Program-made: the position numbers and the translations under genes
Assembly (NCBI RefSeq): GCF_900110615.1
Contig: NZ_FOEI01000001.1
Coordinates: 310,001-374,000 of the forward strand
Reading direction: 5' to 3'
From: Flavobacterium urocaniciphilum
Lineage (GTDB): Bacteria > Bacteroidota > Bacteroidia > Flavobacteriales > Flavobacteriaceae
Length of the DNA: 64,000 nt
The notes under the pieces: model-generated
Seen by the model: the letters and a program-made list of their open reading frames with translations, nothing else
What the model was told of the DNA's origin: nothing
The model's database searches: none
Part shown: positions 7,383 to 14,830 of the stretch, piece after piece
Position numbering within the stretch: position 1 is the first letter of the stretch
Layout: each line of letters starts with the position of its first letter

Positions 7383-8538
7383 AATATTAATCATAGAAGA
7401 TGAAGCGCCAATCCGTCGCGTTTTAAATAAAATATTATCAGAAGAAAGCGATACGTATTTGGTTCAAGAAGCTGAAGATGGATTGCAAGGTGTTGAATTG
7501 GTTAAAAATGAAGATTTCGATTTAATTTTATGTGACATCAAAATGCCTAAAATGGACGGTGTGGAAGTTTTAGAAGCCATCAAAAAAATTAAACCTGAAA
7601 TTCCAATGGTAATGATTTCTGGTCATGGCGACTTAGAAACCGCAGTAAATACAATGCGTTTAGGTGCTTTCGATTATATTTCAAAACCACCAGATTTAAA
7701 CAGATTGTTAAATACGGTTCGAAATGCGTTAGATAGAAAACAACTGGTTGTAGAAAATAAAATTCTAAAGAAAAAAGTTTCTAAAAACTACGAAATGATT
7801 GGCGAGAGCGAAGCGATTTCTCATATCAAAGGTATGATTGAAAAAGTTGCTCAAACCGATGCAAGAGTTTTAATTACAGGTCCAAATGGAACAGGAAAAG
7901 AATTAGTTGCACATCAATTACATGAAAACAGTAATCGTTCTTCGAATCCAATTATTGAAGTAAACTGTGCCGCAATTCCATCAGAATTAATAGAAAGTGA
8001 ATTATTCGGACACGTAAAAGGTGCTTTTACATCTGCAGTGAAAGATAGAGCAGGGAAGTTTGAAGCGGCTCATGGAGGAACAATTTTCTTAGATGAAATT
8101 GGAGATATGAGTTTACCAGCTCAAGCAAAAGTTTTACGTGCTTTACAAGAAAATTTAATTCAACGTGTAGGTGCTGATAAAGATATTAAAGTCGATGTTC
8201 GTGTTATCGCTGCAACCAATAAAGACTTGAAAAAAGAAATTGAAGAAGGTCGTTTTCGTGAAGATTTATACCATCGTTTAGCGGTTATTTTAATTAAAGT
8301 TCCAGCTTTAAATGACAGACGCGACGATATTCCAATGCTAATTGAACACTTTGCCGCTAAAATTTCTGAAGAACAAGGAAATGCTAAAAAAACGTTTTCA
8401 AAAGCAGCCATCAAATTATTACAAGAATACGATTGGACAGGAAACATTCGTGAACTAAGAAACGTAGTAGAGCGTTTAATTATTCTTGGAAACAATGAAA
8501 TTTCGGAATCAGATGTAAATTTATTTGCGTCTAAGTAG
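7375..8538 (+). CDS. NtrC-type response regulator lacking a DNA-binding domain
   Basis: The 387-residue protein has an N-terminal receiver domain (phosphoacceptor Asp54 in 'LILCDIKMP') and a sigma54-interaction AAA+ domain (about residues 140-370). The AAA+ domain shows Walker A 'ITGPNGTGKELVA', Walker B 'GGTIFLDEIGD' and the arginine-rich 'GRFREDLYHRL'. The sigma54-contact loop reads GAFTSA instead of the usual GAFTGA. The protein ends at 'NEISESDVNLFASK', so the C-terminal Fis-type helix-turn-helix of standard NtrC regulators (about 450 residues) is missing. The frame is open and ends in a normal stop, with no sign of recent truncation. It may act without specific DNA binding, or on another ATPase target. 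Confidence 0.93.
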   Translation: MPKILIIEDEAPIRRVLNKILSEESDTYLVQEAEDGLQGVELVKNEDFDLILCDIKMPKMDGVEVLEAIKKIKPEIPMVMISGHGDLETAVNTMRLGAFDYISKPPDLNRLLNTVRNALDRKQLVVENKILKKKVSKNYEMIGESEAISHIKGMIEKVAQTDARVLITGPNGTGKELVAHQLHENSNRSSNPIIEVNCAAIPSELIESELFGHVKGAFTSAVKDRAGKFEAAHGGTIFLDEIGDMSLPAQAKVLRALQENLIQRVGADKDIKVDVRVIAATNKDLKKEIEEGRFREDLYHRLAVILIKVPALNDRRDDIPMLIEHFAAKISEEQGNAKKTFSKAAIKLLQEYDWTGNIRELRNVVERLIILGNNEISESDVNLFASK

Positions 8539-8575
8539 TTTGTTATTTCGCAAAGTCACACAAAATATTTCACAG

Positions 8576-8603
8576 AGACTCACAAAATAGGTGAGTCTTT
8601 TTT
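8576..8603 (+). terminator. intrinsic terminator after the response regulator
   Basis: AGACTCAC (8576-8583) pairs with GTGAGTCT (8591-8598) over a 7-base loop, with a run of six T at 8598-8603. It is a textbook intrinsic terminator, 38 bases after the stop codon. Confidence 0.85.
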
Positions 8604-8634
8604 GTTATATAAATTTTGATAAAAATTCTTTGTG

Positions 8635-8642
8635 TATCTTTG
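8635..8642 (+). promoter_or_regulatory. -7 box for the DEAD-domain protein
   Basis: TAtcTTTG at 8635-8642 fits the -7 element, 38 bases before the ATG at 8681. A TTTTG at 8614-8618 leaves a 16-base spacer, shorter than ideal. The flanking words (CTTTGTGTATCTTTGCTGTCAC) come from a CTTTG-rich repeat found again near 38441-38486. Confidence 0.45.
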
Positions 8643-8680
8643 CTGTCACTTTGAGGAACTCTGTGTAATATTAAATAAAA

Positions 8681-9295
8681 ATGCAATTAAAAAAAATAAA
8701 CCCACATTTACAGGAAGCATTAATCGAAAATGGTTTAACAGAAGCCAATGAAATGCAACAAGAAACATTTTCAACTATAAAAAGTGGTGCAGATGCGGTT
8801 ATACAATCGGATAGAAAATCTGGGAAATCAACAACTATTGCTTTAAATGTAATTCAACGTTTGGATAAACCATTTATGGAATCGCCAAGAGCTCTGATTA
8901 TTGTTGAAACAAAAGAAAAAGTGTTGCAAATGGTAGACATTTTTAAAGATTTAAATAGATACAATAAATTACGTGTTTATGGTGTGCATGATAGAGGTGA
9001 TTTAGATTGGGATAAAAATCAAATTTCTTTAGGTATAGATGTTTTGATTGGTACAGCTACACGTTTAGATGAAATGTTTTCAACAGCAGGTTTCGATGTG
9101 AACCAATTAAAAATGGTAGTTGTGGATGATGCAGATATTTTGTTCAAACTTCGTATGGATGCTAAAGTAAATCGTCTTTCTGATAGTATTGGAAAAACAC
9201 AACGTTTAATTTTTTGTAACAAAATTACCGAAAGAGTAGAAGCTGTTGCCGATAGAATAATGATTGAACCACTTTTCTTCGAGATGGAAGAATAA
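8681..9295 (+). CDS. single-domain DEAD-box-like protein
   Basis: A 204-residue protein that equals only the first RecA-like domain of a DEAD-box RNA helicase. In order it shows a Q-motif-like 'LTEANEMQQETFSTI', a Walker A with altered residues ('QSDRKSGKSTT'), motif Ia 'ALIIVETKEK', motif Ib 'GTATRLDEMF', and motif II as 'VVVDDADILF' (DDAD in place of DEAD). The gene ends at 'EPLFFEMEE', where the second helicase domain would begin. The frame is clean. It cannot be a normal two-domain helicase. It may bind ATP or RNA, or be a regulatory relative. It is preceded by its own promoter. Confidence 0.85.
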   Translation: MQLKKINPHLQEALIENGLTEANEMQQETFSTIKSGADAVIQSDRKSGKSTTIALNVIQRLDKPFMESPRALIIVETKEKVLQMVDIFKDLNRYNKLRVYGVHDRGDLDWDKNQISLGIDVLIGTATRLDEMFSTAGFDVNQLKMVVVDDADILFKLRMDAKVNRLSDSIGKTQRLIFCNKITERVEAVADRIMIEPLFFEMEE

Positions 9296-9305
9296 ATCAA
9301 TCATA

Positions 9306-10124
9306 ATGAAAAAATATAAAAGACAATTCGTTTTACAATTTAAAATTTTGTTTTCCATTATTGGAAGTTTATATCTTATCATTATTAGTTTATTATATTT
9401 CAACCAAGAATCTTTGTTTTTCCATGCTAATAAATTAGACAAAAATCATCAATTTACTTTTTTAGAAAAACATGAAGAAGTTACCATTAAAACTTCAGAC
9501 AAGATTAATCTTCATGGACTTTTATTCAAAGCAGAAAATTCAAAAGGATTAGTTTTTTATTTGCACGGAAATGCTGGAAATGTTGATGAATGGGGAAATA
9601 TTGCAGAGAATTATACCCATTTAGGTTATGATATTTTTATTTTAGATTATCGTGGATTTGGAAAAAGCGAAGGTGAAATTTCAAGTGAAGAACAATTGTT
9701 TTCAGATATTTCTTCAGCGTACAATCAATTGAAAAAACAATACAAAGAAGAAAATATTATTATCACAGGTTATTCCATTGGTTCCGGAATGGCTGCTTAT
9801 TTGGCCTCTAAAAATAATCCAAAATCACTTATTCTTCAAGCACCATATTATTGTTTGGAAGATTTAGCAACTGAAAAATTTCCAATTGTTCCTAATTTTG
9901 TTGTGAAATATAAAATCCCAACTTTTAAATATCTTAAAAAAATAAAATCACCAATTTTTATTTTTCATGGTTATGACGATGTAGTAATTCCATATGAAAA
10001 TTCATTAAAACTTAAATCCATTTTTAAACCAATTGATAAATTAGTTTCTTTAGAAAAACAAGGACATTTAGGAATAAACGATAATGAACAATTCCTTTTC
10101 GAATTGAAAAGAATATTGAATTAA
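9306..10124 (+). CDS. alpha/beta hydrolase, membrane-anchored (ABHD13/BEM46-like)
   Basis: From ATG 9306 the protein has 272 residues. A hydrophobic anchor (about residues 7-32) precedes an alpha/beta-hydrolase domain. The catalytic set is visible: oxyanion strand 'FYLHGNAGNVDEW', nucleophile elbow 'ITGYSIGSGMA', acid in 'FIFHGYDDVVIPY' and histidine in 'KQGHLGIN'. The longer frame from 9264 overlaps the previous gene and adds 14 non-hydrophobic residues, so the later ATG is preferred. Relatives are serine hydrolases of unknown substrate at the membrane. The start lies 10 bases after the stop of the DEAD-like gene, which suggests co-transcription. Confidence 0.88.
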   Translation: MKKYKRQFVLQFKILFSIIGSLYLIIISLLYFNQESLFFHANKLDKNHQFTFLEKHEEVTIKTSDKINLHGLLFKAENSKGLVFYLHGNAGNVDEWGNIAENYTHLGYDIFILDYRGFGKSEGEISSEEQLFSDISSAYNQLKKQYKEENIIITGYSIGSGMAAYLASKNNPKSLILQAPYYCLEDLATEKFPIVPNFVVKYKIPTFKYLKKIKSPIFIFHGYDDVVIPYENSLKLKSIFKPIDKLVSLEKQGHLGINDNEQFLFELKRILN

Positions 10125-10152
10125 CATTTACTTTTCATTAATGAATGGATAA

Positions 10153-10182
10153 TTGTCAAATCGACTAATTATTCTATCTTTG
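10153..10182 (+). promoter_or_regulatory. ABC-F gene promoter (TTG-N19-TAtcTTTG)
   Basis: TTG at 10153-10155 and TAtcTTTG at 10175-10182 are separated by exactly 19 bases, an ideal Bacteroidota housekeeping promoter. Transcription should start near 10188, leaving a leader of about 60 bases that contains the ACTTCTA repeats. Confidence 0.8.
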
Positions 10183-10209
10183 CACCTTTAAAATTAAAGG
10201 AGTTTTGGT

Positions 10210-10240
10210 CTTCTGACTTCTAACTTCTACTTCTAACTTT
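10210..10240. repeat. ACTTCTA short repeats in the ABC-F leader
   Basis: The leader carries GACTTCTAACTTCTACTTCT, continuing AACTTT: three overlapping copies of ACTTCT(A). The reverse complement of the same word occurs upstream of fur (59796-59827). Such degenerate tandem words are common in flavobacterial intergenic DNA. The role is unknown. Confidence 0.6.
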
Positions 10241-10246
10241 ATAATA

Positions 10247-11881
10247 ATGATTACAGTAAACGATATCGCCGTAGAATTCGGTGGAACAACACTTTTTAGC
10301 GAAGTAACTTTTGCCATAAATGAAAATGATAAAATTGCCTTAATGGGTAAAAATGGAGCTGGAAAATCAACTTTATTGAAAATTGTTGCTGGTGAAAATA
10401 AACCCACTCGTGGTGGAATTTCTGCGCCGAGTGATGCTGTAATTGCTTATTTGCCTCAGCATTTATTGCATTCGGATGATTGTACTGTAATGGAAGAAAC
10501 ATCAAAAGCTTTTGCTGAAGTGTTGAATATGAAGAAAGAAATTGACGATATCAACGAGCAATTAACGGTTCGTACAGATTATGAAAGTGACGAGTACATG
10601 AAGTTAATCGAGCGAGTTTCGGAACTTTCTGAAAAGTTTTATTCAATTGAAGAAATTAATTATGAAGCGGAAGTTGAAAAAGTTTTAAAAGGTTTAGGTT
10701 TTGAACGTGAAGACTTTACAAGAAAAACTTCTGAGTTTTCTGGAGGTTGGAGAATGCGTATCGAGTTAGCGAAAATTCTTTTGAAAAAACCGGATTTAAT
10801 TTTATTGGATGAGCCAACGAATCACTTGGATATGGAAAGTATTCAGTGGTTAGAAGATTTCTTGGTGAACCAAGCAAAAGCGGTTATGGTAATTTCTCAC
10901 GATAGAGCTTTTGTTGATAGCATTACAAATCGTACAATTGAAGTTACGATGGGAAGAATTTACGATTATAAAGCCAAATATTCTGATTATTTAGAATTAA
11001 GAAAAGATAGAAGAATTCACCAACAAAAAGCATACGACGAACAGCAAAAATTCATTGCGGATAATCAAGCGTTTATTGAACGATTTAGAGGTACTTTCTC
11101 TAAAACAGAACAAGTACAATCGCGTGTTCGTATGTTAGAAAAATTAGTTTTAGTAGAAGTGGATGAAGTAGATACTTCTGCTTTAAAATTAAAATTCCCG
11201 CCTTCACCACGTTCTGGACAATATCCTGTTGTGGTGGAAGATTTAACAAAAAAATATGGTGATCACGTTGTTTTCAATAATGCAAATTTGGTTATCGAAC
11301 GCGGTCAGAAAGTAGCTTTCGTTGGTAAAAATGGTGAAGGTAAATCGACGATGATTAAAGCAATCATGAAAGAAATTGACTATGATGGTGGTAAATTAGA
11401 AATCGGACATAATTCGCAAATCGGTTATTTCGCACAAAATCAGGCTTCTTTATTGGATGGAGAAATCACGATTTTTGATACTATAGATCAAATTGCTGTT
11501 GGGGATGTACGTACGAAAATTAAAGATTTATTAGGTGCTTTCATGTTTAAAGGTGACGATATTCAAAAGAAAGTAAAAGTGCTTTCTGGTGGAGAAAAAA
11601 CACGTTTAGCCATGATCAAATTATTATTAGAACCGGTAAATGTTTTAATTCTGGATGAGCCTACAAATCACTTAGATATGAAAACAAAAGACATCATTAA
11701 AGATGCATTACGTGATTTCGATGGAACGTTAATTTTAGTTTCTCACGACCGTGATTTCTTAGATGGTTTAGCAGAAAAAGTATTCGAATTTGGAAACAAA
11801 CGTGTGAAAGAACATTTTGAAGATATCAAAGGTTTCCTAGCGCACAAGAAAATGGAAAGTTTAAAAGAAATTGAGAAATAG
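10247..11881 (+). CDS. ABC-F family ATPase
   Basis: A 544-residue soluble protein with two ABC cassettes and no membrane spans. The first cassette has Walker A 'GKNGAGKSTLLK', signature 'FSGGWRMRIELA' and Walker B 'LILLDEPTNHLD'. The second has 'GKNGEGKSTMIK', 'LSGGEKTRLAMI' and 'VLILDEPTNHLD'. Between them lies the charged, helical linker (about residues 240-310, with 'YDEQQKFIADNQAFIERFRG') that enters the ribosome in ABC-F factors. The family acts as translation factors at the ribosomal E site, in the EttA/YbiT/Uup groups. It could be housekeeping or antibiotic-protective; housekeeping is more likely given its own strong promoter and core context. Confidence 0.93.
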   Translation: MITVNDIAVEFGGTTLFSEVTFAINENDKIALMGKNGAGKSTLLKIVAGENKPTRGGISAPSDAVIAYLPQHLLHSDDCTVMEETSKAFAEVLNMKKEIDDINEQLTVRTDYESDEYMKLIERVSELSEKFYSIEEINYEAEVEKVLKGLGFEREDFTRKTSEFSGGWRMRIELAKILLKKPDLILLDEPTNHLDMESIQWLEDFLVNQAKAVMVISHDRAFVDSITNRTIEVTMGRIYDYKAKYSDYLELRKDRRIHQQKAYDEQQKFIADNQAFIERFRGTFSKTEQVQSRVRMLEKLVLVEVDEVDTSALKLKFPPSPRSGQYPVVVEDLTKKYGDHVVFNNANLVIERGQKVAFVGKNGEGKSTMIKAIMKEIDYDGGKLEIGHNSQIGYFAQNQASLLDGEITIFDTIDQIAVGDVRTKIKDLLGAFMFKGDDIQKKVKVLSGGEKTRLAMIKLLLEPVNVLILDEPTNHLDMKTKDIIKDALRDFDGTLILVSHDRDFLDGLAEKVFEFGNKRVKEHFEDIKGFLAHKKMESLKEIEK

Positions 11882-11888
11882 TAATTAG

Positions 11889-11917
11889 TGAATAGTCATT
11901 AGTGAATAGTGAATAGA
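11889..11917. repeat. TAGTGAATAG degenerate repeats
   Basis: Between the ABC-F stop codon and the terminator the word TAGTGAATAG recurs (starting near 11887, 11900 and 11907), partly overlapping. It looks like simple-sequence debris of the kind seen at 10210-10240 and 37864-37959. No function is visible. Confidence 0.5.
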
Positions 11918-11920
11918 ATA

Positions 11921-11947
11921 AAAAAAGCTCCAATAGGAGCTTTTTTT
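11921..11947. terminator. bidirectional terminator between ABC-F and crtZ
   Basis: AAAAAAGCTCC (11921-11931) and GGAGCTTTTTT (11936-11946) form a perfect 11-bp stem with an AATA loop and T-runs on both strands. It serves the convergent ABC-F gene and the crt operon. The crtZ stop codon lies inside the T-run. Confidence 0.92.
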
Positions 11948-12392
11948 ATGCGTTTTTGTAATGTTTATAGGGAAATAAAAGCATTCCGAAACATTCTCCT
12001 TTGTCTTTTCCTAAATGTTTATGATGCATTTTGTGAGCTCTTCTAAGTGCTCTTGCATATTTGTTATTCGCGTTTCTGAACAATTTAAAACGTTGGTGAA
12101 TGAAAATATCATGCACTAAGAAATAAGTTAATCCGTAAGCGAAAATTCCTAATCCAATAGCTAATCCTATTTCTAAAATTTTATATTGCCATAAAAGGAA
12201 AAATCCAATACTAATTACAGCATAAAAAATAAAGAAAGTATCATTTCTTTCAAACCAAGAATCGTGGTCTTTTTTATGATGATCAGCATGCAAACTCCAT
12301 AAAAATCCATGCATAACGTATTTATGAGTAAACCAAGCCATAAATTCCATTATGAAAAAAGTTAATATGAAAACGATTATATATAACCACAT
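11946..12392 (-). CDS. crtZ: beta-carotene hydroxylase CrtZ
   Basis: This 148-residue membrane protein has the histidine clusters of the fatty-acid-hydroxylase/CrtZ family: 'HKYVMHGFLWSLHADHHKKD' (residues about 23-42) and 'RRAHKMHHKHLGKDKGECFG' (about 116-135). Four hydrophobic segments surround them. The histidines hold a di-iron centre that hydroxylates the beta rings of carotene to give zeaxanthin. It is the last gene of the crt operon, 87 bases downstream of crtB, with an ACTGAG-type repeat in the gap. The length is short but normal for bacterial CrtZ. The Flavobacterium yellow pigment zeaxanthin is the expected product. Confidence 0.93.
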   Translation of the reverse strand: MWLYIIVFILTFFIMEFMAWFTHKYVMHGFLWSLHADHHKKDHDSWFERNDTFFIFYAVISIGFFLLWQYKILEIGLAIGLGIFAYGLTYFLVHDIFIHQRFKLFRNANNKYARALRRAHKMHHKHLGKDKGECFGMLLFPYKHYKNA

Positions 12393-12430
12393 AGTTTTTG
12401 TTTTTAAATCTAAATTTCAATTCGTAATTC

Positions 12431-12456
12431 TGTCACACTGAGCTTGTCAAAGTGAT
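12431..12456. repeat. ACTGAG-type palindromic repeat between crtB and crtZ
   Basis: The word TGTCACACTGAGCTTGTCAA, followed by AGTGATA, has arms CACT and AGTG around GAGCTTGTCAA. It is the second copy of the dispersed repeat described at 2869-2893. It lies inside the probable crtB-crtZ transcript and could affect RNA processing there. Confidence 0.65.
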
Positions 12457-12479
12457 AACTCGAAAATCGTAATTAATTT

Positions 12480-13319
12480 CTACAGTAAATTTAGTCTATA
12501 TTTTACATAACAACGAGCTAGAAGTTCAAATTTTTGATAATCAGGAACTCTAATTCTAGTGTTTTTAATTTCTGCAGAAGGCGTAGCTTTTAATTTGTTT
12601 AAAAGTCTTTTATAGTATCTATAAGCGGTATAAACGCCAAACTTAGCTTCTAATGGCAAATGTAAAATTCCTTCGTAAGCCATTTTAAAATCATTTTCAA
12701 TATCATCAATGATTTCTTGTTTAGAAGTTTCTGTTAATTTAGATAAATCGGTATTTGGGAAATACGTTCTATTTAAATCTTCATAATCGGCTTTTAAATC
12801 TCTTAGGAAATTGACTTTTTGGAAAGCCGAACCTAATTTCATGGCAGAATCTTTTAGTTCGTTATATTTATTTTCATCACCATTTACAAAAACAGTTAAA
12901 CACATTAATCCAACTACATCGGCACTTCCATAAATATATTCGTGATATTCTTGAGTAGTTTTGTATTCTGATTTAACTAAATCCAATTTCATACTCTTCA
13001 TAAATGCATCAATCAAATCTTGTTTGATGATGTATTTGTGAACTGTATGTTGAAAAGAATTAAGTATCGGGTTCAAACTAATTTTATTTGAAATTGCATC
13101 TGCTAATTCTTTTTCGAATTTATCAAAAAGTTCTTCTTTATTGTAATCATGAAAACTGTCTACAATCTCATCTGCAAAGCGGACAAAACCATAAATATTA
13201 TAAATATCTTGTCTGATAGATGGAGCTAACATTTTCACAGCAGCCGAAAACGAAGTGCTGTATGCCTTGGTAACTTTTTCACTACAAGCGAAAGAAACGA
13301 TGTCGAATAATGCCTTCAT
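12480..13319 (-). CDS. crtB: phytoene synthase CrtB
   Basis: The 279-residue protein belongs to the trans-isoprenyl squalene/phytoene synthase family. The first Asp-rich motif is in 'YGFVRFADEIVDSFHDY' (residues about 44-60) and the second in 'FLRDLKADYEDLNRTYFPN' (about 171-189); these bind Mg2+ and the geranylgeranyl diphosphates. It joins two GGPP molecules to phytoene in the cytoplasm or at the membrane. The start lies 1 base after the crtI stop, so the two are translationally coupled. The length matches the family. Confidence 0.95.
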   Translation of the reverse strand: MKALFDIVSFACSEKVTKAYSTSFSAAVKMLAPSIRQDIYNIYGFVRFADEIVDSFHDYNKEELFDKFEKELADAISNKISLNPILNSFQHTVHKYIIKQDLIDAFMKSMKLDLVKSEYKTTQEYHEYIYGSADVVGLMCLTVFVNGDENKYNELKDSAMKLGSAFQKVNFLRDLKADYEDLNRTYFPNTDLSKLTETSKQEIIDDIENDFKMAYEGILHLPLEAKFGVYTAYRYYKRLLNKLKATPSAEIKNTRIRVPDYQKFELLARCYVKYRLNLL

Positions 13320-13320
13320 T

Positions 13321-14781
13321 TTATTGATATTTTTTTATTAATTGTGAAACTAATTTTCCTGAAATTAATGCAGGAGGAACTCCTGGTCCTGGAACTGTTA
13401 ATTGTCCAGTAAAATATAAATTTTGAACTTTCTTGCTTTTTAATTTTGGTCTTAAAAAAGCAGTTTGTAATAATGTATTTGCTAATCCGTATGCGTTTCC
13501 TTTGTATGAGTTGTATGCTGATTTAAAATCATTTACACAAAATGATTCCTTAAATATAATATTTTTTCTTACATTTTGATTGGTTATTTTTTCAAAACGT
13601 GTAAGAATTTTTTCAAAATAGACTTCTCTTAATTCTGGAGTGTCTTCTAAATCTGGCGCTAAAGGAATTAAAAATATTCCGGCTTCTTTTCCTATTGGTG
13701 CAGCTGATTCATCCGTTTTTGAAGGGAAACTCGCATAAAATAACGGTTCTGTTGGCCATTTTGCAGTATCGTATATTTCTTTTGCGTGAAGTCCGAAATC
13801 AGTGTCGAAAAACAAAGTATGATGTTCAACATTTTCTATTTTCTTATCAAATCCTACATAAAATAATAGGGAAGAAGGTGCAAAGGTTTTTTTATTCCAA
13901 AATTGTTCAGAATATTGACGCTCTTTTTCTTGTAATAAAGTTTCTGTAAAATGATAATCGGCACCCGATAAAATAACGTCTGCTAAATGCTTTTTCCCAT
14001 TAGAGATAATTCCAATTGCTTTATTGTTTTCGGTAATTATTTGTTCAACATTTTCATTTGTTACAATGTTAACTCCTAATTCTAAAGCTAATTGCTCCAT
14101 TCCTTGAACTACTGAATACATTCCGTTTTTTGGATGCCAAGTTCCTAAACCGAAATCGGCATAATTCATAAAACTATAAAAAGAGGGTGTGTTACTTGGT
14201 TTGGCTCCTAAAAAAAGAACAGGAAATTCAAGTGTTTGTATCAGTTTTTGATTTTTAAATTTCTTTCTAACATCATTAGAAATAGTGCTAAAAAACTGAT
14301 TGACTCTTTTGGCAGTTTCAAGTGTTATAAGTTCTGTAATACTTTCTCCTGGTCGGTACACTAAATCTTTTATGGCAATTTCATAATTATCTCTAGCTTC
14401 TTCAATAAACGATTTTAGTTTTTTACCACTTCCAGTTTCAATTTGCTCAAAAGTGTCAATAATATCATTTAAATTATCTGAAATAAGAATGGAATCATTT
14501 ATATCAAAATAAACTTGATAAGCAGGTGAGAGCTTAATTAACTCATAATAATCAGATGGTTTTTTGTTAAAATCAGAAAAGAATCGTTCAAAAACATCTG
14601 GCATCCAATACCAAGTCGGACCAATATCAAATGTAAATCCTTCTTTTTTTAATTGTCTAGCTCTTCCACCAATTGTGCTGTTTTTTTCAAATATGGTTAC
14701 GTTATTTCCTTCTTTAGCTAAATAACATGCTGCAGCTAACGATGAAAACCCTGATCCAATTATGTTTATTTTTTTTGACAT
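13321..14781 (-). CDS. crtI: phytoene desaturase CrtI
   Basis: A 486-residue flavin oxidoreductase. The FAD-binding Rossmann motif is at the N-terminus ('INIIGSGFSSLAAACYLAKE', then 'IFEKNSTIGGRAR'). The C-terminal family motif is 'FTGQLTVPGPGVPPALISGK' near residues 457-476. CrtI desaturates phytoene to lycopene at the membrane. The gene follows the carH-like regulator by 43 bases. That gap contains its own -7 box lying inside a perfect 11-bp inverted repeat, so crtI-crtB-crtZ can be transcribed separately from the regulator. The length is normal. Confidence 0.95.
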   Translation of the reverse strand: MSKKINIIGSGFSSLAAACYLAKEGNNVTIFEKNSTIGGRARQLKKEGFTFDIGPTWYWMPDVFERFFSDFNKKPSDYYELIKLSPAYQVYFDINDSILISDNLNDIIDTFEQIETGSGKKLKSFIEEARDNYEIAIKDLVYRPGESITELITLETAKRVNQFFSTISNDVRKKFKNQKLIQTLEFPVLFLGAKPSNTPSFYSFMNYADFGLGTWHPKNGMYSVVQGMEQLALELGVNIVTNENVEQIITENNKAIGIISNGKKHLADVILSGADYHFTETLLQEKERQYSEQFWNKKTFAPSSLLFYVGFDKKIENVEHHTLFFDTDFGLHAKEIYDTAKWPTEPLFYASFPSKTDESAAPIGKEAGIFLIPLAPDLEDTPELREVYFEKILTRFEKITNQNVRKNIIFKESFCVNDFKSAYNSYKGNAYGLANTLLQTAFLRPKLKSKKVQNLYFTGQLTVPGPGVPPALISGKLVSQLIKKYQ

Positions 14782-14787
14782 CTGAAT

Positions 14788-14830
14788 ATTTTGTTTAACA
14801 AAAATAATAAAATATTAAACAAAATTACAA
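14788..14830 (-). promoter_or_regulatory. crtI promoter inside an 11-bp inverted repeat (candidate CarH operator)
   Basis: On the minus strand a TTG (14830-14828) is followed after 21 bases by TAttTTTG (14806-14799), with the crtI ATG 17 bases further on. The perfect arms ATTTTGTTTAA (14788-14798) and TTAAACAAAAT (14815-14825) flank the -7 box, so a bound dimer or tetramer would block RNA polymerase. The regulator is inferred to be the adjacent MerR/B12 protein. Confidence 0.65.
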
